Assembly (NCBI GenBank): GCA_900770395.1
Contig: CAAGKM010000007.1
Coordinates: 1-18,565, forward strand
DNA length: 18,565 nucleotides
Direction: 5' to 3'
DNA from: an uncultured Prevotella sp.
GTDB taxonomy: Bacteria; Bacteroidota; Bacteroidia; Bacteroidales; Bacteroidaceae
Below the pieces are notes generated by a model that was not told the origin of the DNA, searched no databases, and saw only the letters and a list, made by a program, of their open reading frames with translations. Of the stretch, positions 13,625 through 18,565 are shown piece after piece. The position numbers were made by a program, and so were the translations under genes. Within the stretch, counting starts at the first letter, position 1. Every line of letters starts with the position of its first letter.

Positions 13625-15451
13625 TTAAAGCTGACCGTAGTTACCGTCGTTGTTGAGCATGTTGTTGCTCTTGTCGATAAAGGTCTGCCAGATAGGCCAC
13701 AGATAATTCTCACTTGGCTTCTTGACGTAAAGTCCGTTGATGTAGTCATCTTTTAATACGTTGCTCACCTCGCCGGTCTTGTCATCTTTTGATGTGAACC
13801 ACGACTTAGACTCATAACCTTCGAGAGTAGCGCCAGTCTCATCAGTTTCGCCATGGTTGAGACCGTAGATGTCGAGTGTCTCACCATCATCCTGCAGCTT
13901 GAAATAGAGCTTCTCTGGCAGGTCAGCGTATGCGCCCTGACGGTTTGCGAGCTGAGTGAGCTTCTGCTTAGCCTCTGCCATCTTCTCGTCGATGATTCCC
14001 CAGCGCACGAGGTCACACTTACGGAGAGCCTCACCTGCAAACTCAAATGCGCGCTGCTCCACGATACCATCCAGGAAAGCATCCTTGCTGGCTGTGTACT
14101 TGGTCTGCAATGCTGCCACCTTGGCTGCAGGAAGCGCACGGTCGAGAATAGGTTTCATGTAAGGCCATGCCGCAGCAGGTCCGTCAAGATAGTTGATTGC
14201 CTCAGCAGCCATAAGATATACGTCGGCAAGACGCATGTACTGCCAGTTCACACCGTCGTCGTTAGTAGAAGTAACAATACGCTTCATCCACTCGTAGCGG
14301 AGCTTGCCGAAGCACCACTTGTTGATGCCGCGCAGCTGCTGATGCGACTTGCCCTCTACGAGTTCCTTACTCCAGTCGTAAGGCACACAAGTTATGTCAC
14401 GGCGCACGTCCTCCACGTCATAGTCATAGAAAAGTGTTGGCAGAGGACCGTTCACACCACCCTGTGCCTGCTGTGTATATTGGTCTTTGGCATTATGCTT
14501 CACACCCCATGTGTAGAGCACACGTCCACGACCGTCAGAGAAAGGTATCTCCCAAAGACTCTCATCGCCAGCATTCACGTTGTCCTCACAGAGTTTCACG
14601 AAGTTAGCTTTAAACTCTCCAAGATTGTTGCATCTTTGGTTGATTACATCGAGACACTCGTCCTTCACAATCTGCATCATCTTGTCCTGCGACAGCTCAG
14701 GGTCGTTGGAGCGGCGGAAGCCGTCGCCACGCAGTGCATAACCACAGGCATAGAGTGCGATACGCGCACGGAGTCCCTTCACAAATGCCTTGCTCACACG
14801 TTCTGTTGATTTTGTGATGGCATTTTCATTTGGCCAGTAGCAATAGTCCTCAGCCTCCTTAAGGTCAGCAAGCAACTGCTTATAAATTTCGTCCTTGTTG
14901 GTACGCCCCTTGTACATGTTCTCGCTGTTGTTTGGCTCGAAGCGTGCTGGAACGTCGCCCCATGCCTTCACAAGATCATTATAAACCACTGCACGCAGTG
15001 TGAGAGCCTCACCAAGAAGCTGAGCCATGTCCTTGTTCCCTTCGATATTGCCGTGCTTGCGGATTCCCTCGATGGCGAGGTTGGCACGCTCAATGCCCTC
15101 ATAGAACTTTGCATATGCGTTATTGTCGGTGTTCATCTGACTATTGGTGGCAAGTGTAGCGAAGTTGCCCAGGCTTAGTTTGTCGTCAGTTGAACTGGAA
15201 AACGACGGTTGTGTGCCGCTGCTGGTCTCCACGTCGCTGTTGATTCCATAGTAAGGCAGAAAGCGTCCGCGGTAGGAGTTTGTCTCACCGAAAGAGATAT
15301 GTATTGACATCACCTCGGCTTCGGCAAGAGAGTAGGTCGAGAAGACCGATGACTCGTCCAAGGTTGAAATCGTTGGCGCATCCATGTCGCATGAGCTTAC
15401 CAAAGCGGCAAGCGACATTGCCATAAACGATGATTTTATATATTTGTTCAT
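13625..15451 (-). CDS. SusD/RagB family nutrient-binding outer-membrane lipoprotein
   Basis: This protein of about 608 residues is the surface glycan-binding lid that sits on SusC and delivers oligosaccharides to it. A lipobox is present (LVSSC) near residue 21, counted from the internal ATG. The N-terminal lobe carries tetratricopeptide-like helices (ANLAIEGIRKHG, LGEALTLRAVVYNDLVKAWGDVP, typical of SusD TPR1). The C-terminal part has the family segment RLADVYLMAAEAINYL and ends NMLNNDGNYGQL. Two starts are possible: ATG at 15460 (adding MHI) and ATG at 15451. The second gives the usual MNKYIK beginning. The stop of susC lies 20 bp before it, so the two are co-transcribed. Ligand specificity is unknown; the beta-helix lipoprotein downstream hints at a pectic substrate. 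Confidence 0.95.
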   Translation of the reverse strand: MNKYIKSSFMAMSLAALVSSCDMDAPTISTLDESSVFSTYSLAEAEVMSIHISFGETNSYRGRFLPYYGINSDVETSSGTQPSFSSSTDDKLSLGNFATLATNSQMNTDNNAYAKFYEGIERANLAIEGIRKHGNIEGNKDMAQLLGEALTLRAVVYNDLVKAWGDVPARFEPNNSENMYKGRTNKDEIYKQLLADLKEAEDYCYWPNENAITKSTERVSKAFVKGLRARIALYACGYALRGDGFRRSNDPELSQDKMMQIVKDECLDVINQRCNNLGEFKANFVKLCEDNVNAGDESLWEIPFSDGRGRVLYTWGVKHNAKDQYTQQAQGGVNGPLPTLFYDYDVEDVRRDITCVPYDWSKELVEGKSHQQLRGINKWCFGKLRYEWMKRIVTSTNDDGVNWQYMRLADVYLMAAEAINYLDGPAAAWPYMKPILDRALPAAKVAALQTKYTASKDAFLDGIVEQRAFEFAGEALRKCDLVRWGIIDEKMAEAKQKLTQLANRQGAYADLPEKLYFKLQDDGETLDIYGLNHGETDETGATLEGYESKSWFTSKDDKTGEVSNVLKDDYINGLYVKKPSENYLWPIWQTFIDKSNNMLNNDGNYGQL

Positions 15452-15471
15452 AATATGCATTATTTAAATGT

Positions 15472-18400
15472 TTAGAAGTTTAAGTTCATACCCACTACGA
15501 ATGAGCGGCTGCGTGGATAGCCGGAGTAGTCAACACAAGGTGTGAGGGCATTCTTGCGAATACAGTCTGACTCTGGGTCAACACCGCTATAGCTTGTGAT
15601 TGTAAACACGTTGTAAGCCGTCACATAGAATCTCAGGCTGTTGATGCCAGCCTTCTTTGTAAGGTTTGCAGGCAGTGTATATCCGAGTGAGAGAGTGTTC
15701 AGACGCAGGAACGAGGCATCCTCTACAGCCCAGTCTGTAAGCACCATCTTGCTCATGTATGGACTCCACATTGTGGTGTTCTTGTTCATCTCTGCCAGCT
15801 GTGCAGGGTCGTTGCACAATGTGCCGTCGGCATTGAGGTTGGTCCAGCGCTTGCCGTCAGCCATCTCAGTAATCATGTTGCGGTACTGATACTTGCCGGT
15901 AGATGTGAACTCTATCTTGTTGGCGTTGTAAACCTCGTTGCCAACGCTGAAATTGAACTGTGCAGAGAGATCGAAACCGTAAGCACGGGCATTGATACCA
16001 AAACCTCCGGTAAAGTCAGGATTAACATCGCCGATAATCACGTTGTCCTCCTCACCGATTTTTCCATTGCCCACACCGCCTTCCTCTGTAGGCTGGTCAA
16101 CAAGTTTCAGTGAGCCTGGGCGTACTGTGCCGATAACGTCTGTGGCATCGGCAACGCCTTCCTTCAGGATCCACTTTCCAGTAGCATTATCATATCCCTC
16201 GAAGTCACTCACTTCATAGCGTCCTGCACTCTGGTAGCCACGAATCTGTCCTACTGGCTGACCTACCGCGAGCCAGTAGTCCTGACCAATCTCGGTAGAG
16301 GCCCAACCTGTGTTCCATCCGAAGTCCTCCATAGCACCGAGGTCCTTAATTTTGTTCTTGTTGAAACCGATGTTGGCGTTGAAGTCAATGCCCCAGTCTT
16401 TCTTGTTCACGGCATGCCATGTGATGGTAGCCTCAAGACCCTTGTTCTCTGTCTCACCCATGTTTCGGTACTGTGAGTCATAACCTGTTCCGCCTACAGG
16501 GAATGCGATGAGCAGATCCTTGGTGGTGTTGAGATAAGCCTCAATGCTACCGCTCAATGCACCGCCGAAGAGAGTGAAGTCAAGACCAAGGTTACGTGTG
16601 ATTGTTGTCTCCCACTTCAAGTCTGGGTTTGCCATTGTCTTTGAAGGAGCCCAGAAGCTGCTGAAACCGTTCACCCATGAAGATGTCTTAAGCTCATACA
16701 GCTGTGCGAGCTGACCCACTGGGATGTTGTTGTTACCTGCGGTACCGTAAGAGAAGCGGAGCTTCAAGTCGTCGAGCCATTTCTTTGTTCCTTTCATGAA
16801 TGGCTCTGAGGAGATACGCCATGCCACGGCTGCTGACGGGAAGTATCCCCAGCGGTTATCCTTGCTGAACTTTGAAGATGCGTCGGCACGGAAAGTGGCG
16901 CTCAGCAGATACTTGTCCTTGTAGTTATAGTTGGCACGACCGAAGAACGACAGCAGCTTGTCGTCAGCGCTGTAGTTGTCGTCAATTTGGAATGGAGTGC
17001 CCTGTGAGGTGTACTTCCACGCCATATCGGCAGTAAAGTCAGTTGGGAAACCATGAGCCTCATCGGTGTTGGTTCTCTTCTTTGTAATCACATACTCATG
17101 ACCGACGAGCACATTCAAACTGTGGTCCTCGCTCTTTAGCAGTTTCTTGAAATCATAGTTGATTGTGTTGGTGCTGCGGAAGCGGTGACGGTTTGTGTCT
17201 ATCAGACGGATAGCTGGCATGTTCTGGTTATCGGATGCCGGAACGTTCTTCACATAGTATGTTGTCAAGCCCCAATATTTCTTGTCGTACTGGTTGAAGT
17301 CATCATAACCGAACTCAGTCTTCACTCTGAAGTCGTCGAAAATCTCCCAGCCGAACGAGCCAGCCATGTTGAGAGTCTTCTTCTCACGGCGCATGTCGTT
17401 GTCGCGTTGCGCCTCAACAGGATTGTAGAGGTTACCAAGATCATCATCAGCGGCACCTGCTGACGAGTCGAGGTTAGAAAGTGGTATTGGAGTATAGATC
17501 ACCGAGTACTTCAAACGGCGGTCTGTGTCGTATGTGCCAGTTGCGTCCTGAGCACCACCTCCGTATACGTCAGTATCTGAATAACGCACCTGGAAGTCGA
17601 GTGTTGTGCGCTTTGTGGGCTTGGTGTTCAACTTCAGGCTGAAGTTGTCGCGCTTGTATGCTGAGCCAATCTGGATTGCCTTGTCGTTCATGTGAGCGTA
17701 GCTGAATGCATACTTAATCTGGTCGGTACCGCCAGTGATATTCACGTTGTGGTTGAAAGTGTTGCCGGTACGGCCATAAACGATGTCCTGCCAGTCATTG
17801 CCCGCAATGTCCTGATAGAGATCCATGTCCTGATAGTTGCCGAAGTAATCGGTATAAGAATCCATCTTTGTCAGGTCACCGTTGTTCTTCAGCAGGGCAA
17901 GCTCATACTGCCACTTCGCATAGTCGTAGGTGTTGAGCACATCGAATGTGTTTGCAATCTTCTTCCAGCTGTAGTAAGCATTGTAGCTCACGTTCACCTT
18001 GCCGCTCTTACCGCTCTTGGTGGTAACGAGGATAACACCATTGGCGCCACGGCTACCGTAGATAGCGGTAGAAGATGCGTCCTTAAGTACTGTGATGTCC
18101 TCTATGTCGGTTGCAGGGATGTCGCTGATAGTCTCCACTGGGAAACCGTCGACGATGTAAAGAGGCTCGTTGCTCTGTGTGATTGAGCCGCCACCACGCA
18201 CACGTATCTTAACCTCTGCGTCAGGAGAACCCTCGGTGGTGGTTACCTGCACACCTGCCATCTTACCGGTCAGAGCCTCTGAGGCTGATGCCACAGGAAC
18301 GGCAACAAGCGCCTTGTTGTCAACAGTGGCAACCGAACCCGTCAGGTCCTTCTTGCGCACTGAGCCGTAACCGATCACCACCACGTCGTTAAGGGTGGTG

Positions 18401-18565
18401 TTGTCGTCCTCAAGAACAACGCTTACGTTTTTCTTACCTGCAACGTTAACCGTCTTGCTCTTCATACCGATGTATGACACTACGATGTGGTTGCCCTTTA
18501 CTTTCAGTGTGAAATTACCGTCAAGGTCGGTAACGGTGGCGTTCTTGGTGTTGCCCTGCTCGGCA
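15472..18565 (-). CDS. SusC/RagA family TonB-linked outer-membrane protein (5' end outside window)
   Basis: At least 1030 codons are visible, continuing off the right edge. This is the TonB-dependent transporter of a polysaccharide utilisation locus. At the window edge lies the end of the carboxypeptidase-D-like regulatory domain (TVTDLDGNFTLKV, then VVSYIGMKS). After this come the TonB-box-like LNDVVVIGYGSVRKKDLTGS, the plug with EPLYIVDGFPVETI and IYGSRGANGVILVTTKSG, and a large barrel ending SFVVGMNLNF with the expected C-terminal Phe. An apparent start at 18480 is an internal GTG: the frame stays open to 18565 and encodes family-typical sequence, so the true start lies beyond the window. 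The stop TAA is at 15472-15474 and susD follows within 20 bp. Confidence 0.96.
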   Translation of the reverse strand, partial: AEQGNTKNATVTDLDGNFTLKVKGNHIVVSYIGMKSKTVNVAGKKNVSVVLEDDNTTLNDVVVIGYGSVRKKDLTGSVATVDNKALVAVPVASASEALTGKMAGVQVTTTEGSPDAEVKIRVRGGGSITQSNEPLYIVDGFPVETISDIPATDIEDITVLKDASSTAIYGSRGANGVILVTTKSGKSGKVNVSYNAYYSWKKIANTFDVLNTYDYAKWQYELALLKNNGDLTKMDSYTDYFGNYQDMDLYQDIAGNDWQDIVYGRTGNTFNHNVNITGGTDQIKYAFSYAHMNDKAIQIGSAYKRDNFSLKLNTKPTKRTTLDFQVRYSDTDVYGGGAQDATGTYDTDRRLKYSVIYTPIPLSNLDSSAGAADDDLGNLYNPVEAQRDNDMRREKKTLNMAGSFGWEIFDDFRVKTEFGYDDFNQYDKKYWGLTTYYVKNVPASDNQNMPAIRLIDTNRHRFRSTNTINYDFKKLLKSEDHSLNVLVGHEYVITKKRTNTDEAHGFPTDFTADMAWKYTSQGTPFQIDDNYSADDKLLSFFGRANYNYKDKYLLSATFRADASSKFSKDNRWGYFPSAAVAWRISSEPFMKGTKKWLDDLKLRFSYGTAGNNNIPVGQLAQLYELKTSSWVNGFSSFWAPSKTMANPDLKWETTITRNLGLDFTLFGGALSGSIEAYLNTTKDLLIAFPVGGTGYDSQYRNMGETENKGLEATITWHAVNKKDWGIDFNANIGFNKNKIKDLGAMEDFGWNTGWASTEIGQDYWLAVGQPVGQIRGYQSAGRYEVSDFEGYDNATGKWILKEGVADATDVIGTVRPGSLKLVDQPTEEGGVGNGKIGEEDNVIIGDVNPDFTGGFGINARAYGFDLSAQFNFSVGNEVYNANKIEFTSTGKYQYRNMITEMADGKRWTNLNADGTLCNDPAQLAEMNKNTTMWSPYMSKMVLTDWAVEDASFLRLNTLSLGYTLPANLTKKAGINSLRFYVTAYNVFTITSYSGVDPESDCIRKNALTPCVDYSGYPRSRSFVVGMNLNF

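Noticed and set aside
13853..14809. 318-residue plus-strand reading frame opposite susD
   Set aside because: It is antisense to a strongly supported SusD gene, shows no domain, and has low-complexity His/Val/Leu content typical of shadow frames.
18478..18480. GTG at 18480 as the start of SusC
   Set aside because: The frame continues open to the window edge with typical regulatory-domain sequence and no signal peptide follows 18480, so the gene is simply cut by the window.

Overview
The window comes from a member of the Bacteroidota, most likely the order Bacteroidales and plausibly Prevotellaceae. Support for this includes TAnnTTTG-type promoters, A/T-rich leaders in place of Shine-Dalgarno sequences, an ECF sigma / FecR-like / TonB-receptor signalling set, a SusC/SusD pair, a BlaI/M56 regulatory pair and the yceD-rpmF-fabH order. 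The genus is not certain.

Layout. (1) 1-137: the 3' part of a 5S rRNA and its terminator, the end of an rRNA operon. (2) 311-5680, plus strand: a five-gene cell-surface signalling and uptake locus. It holds an ECF sigma factor, an unusually short FecR-like anti-sigma factor, a TonB-dependent receptor with an N-terminal STN signalling domain, a DUF4249 lipoprotein and a small outer-membrane beta-barrel. The receptor should sense or import a ligand and signal through the periplasmic domain of the anti-sigma factor to the sigma factor. The ligand cannot be read from the sequence. (3) 5891-7057: an orphan sensor histidine kinase behind a strong-looking promoter. The promoter overlaps a perfect 17-bp inverted repeat and leaves almost no 5' UTR. 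(4) 7275-9281: a BlaI/MecI repressor and an M56 (BlaR1-like) membrane peptidase fused to a TonB C-terminal domain. An array of TTAGTTA/TAACTAA operator-like half sites lies upstream. A 96-bp element flanked by 10-bp direct repeats appears to have been inserted at the end of blaI. (5) 9467-11213: yceD, rpmF (ribosomal protein L32) and fabH, the conserved ribosome/fatty-acid operon, closed by a strong terminator. (6) 11374-11961: only the C-terminal (DUF4143) half of an AAA-type ATPase, a gene remnant. (7) 12072-18565, minus strand: the downstream part of a polysaccharide utilisation locus. It contains SusC (5' end beyond the window), SusD, and a surface lipoprotein with FN3-like domains and a probable beta-helix, followed by a terminator.

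Taken together, much of the window is about sensing and handling the outside world: a sigma/anti-sigma/receptor relay, a histidine kinase, a BlaR-type membrane peptidase with its repressor, and a glycan uptake system. A short housekeeping operon sits among them. No CRISPR array, tRNA, transposase or prophage gene was seen. The most unusual items are the minimal anti-sigma factor, the direct-repeat-flanked element at the blaI stop codon, the operator array, the promoter palindrome and the composition break inside the M56/TonB fusion.
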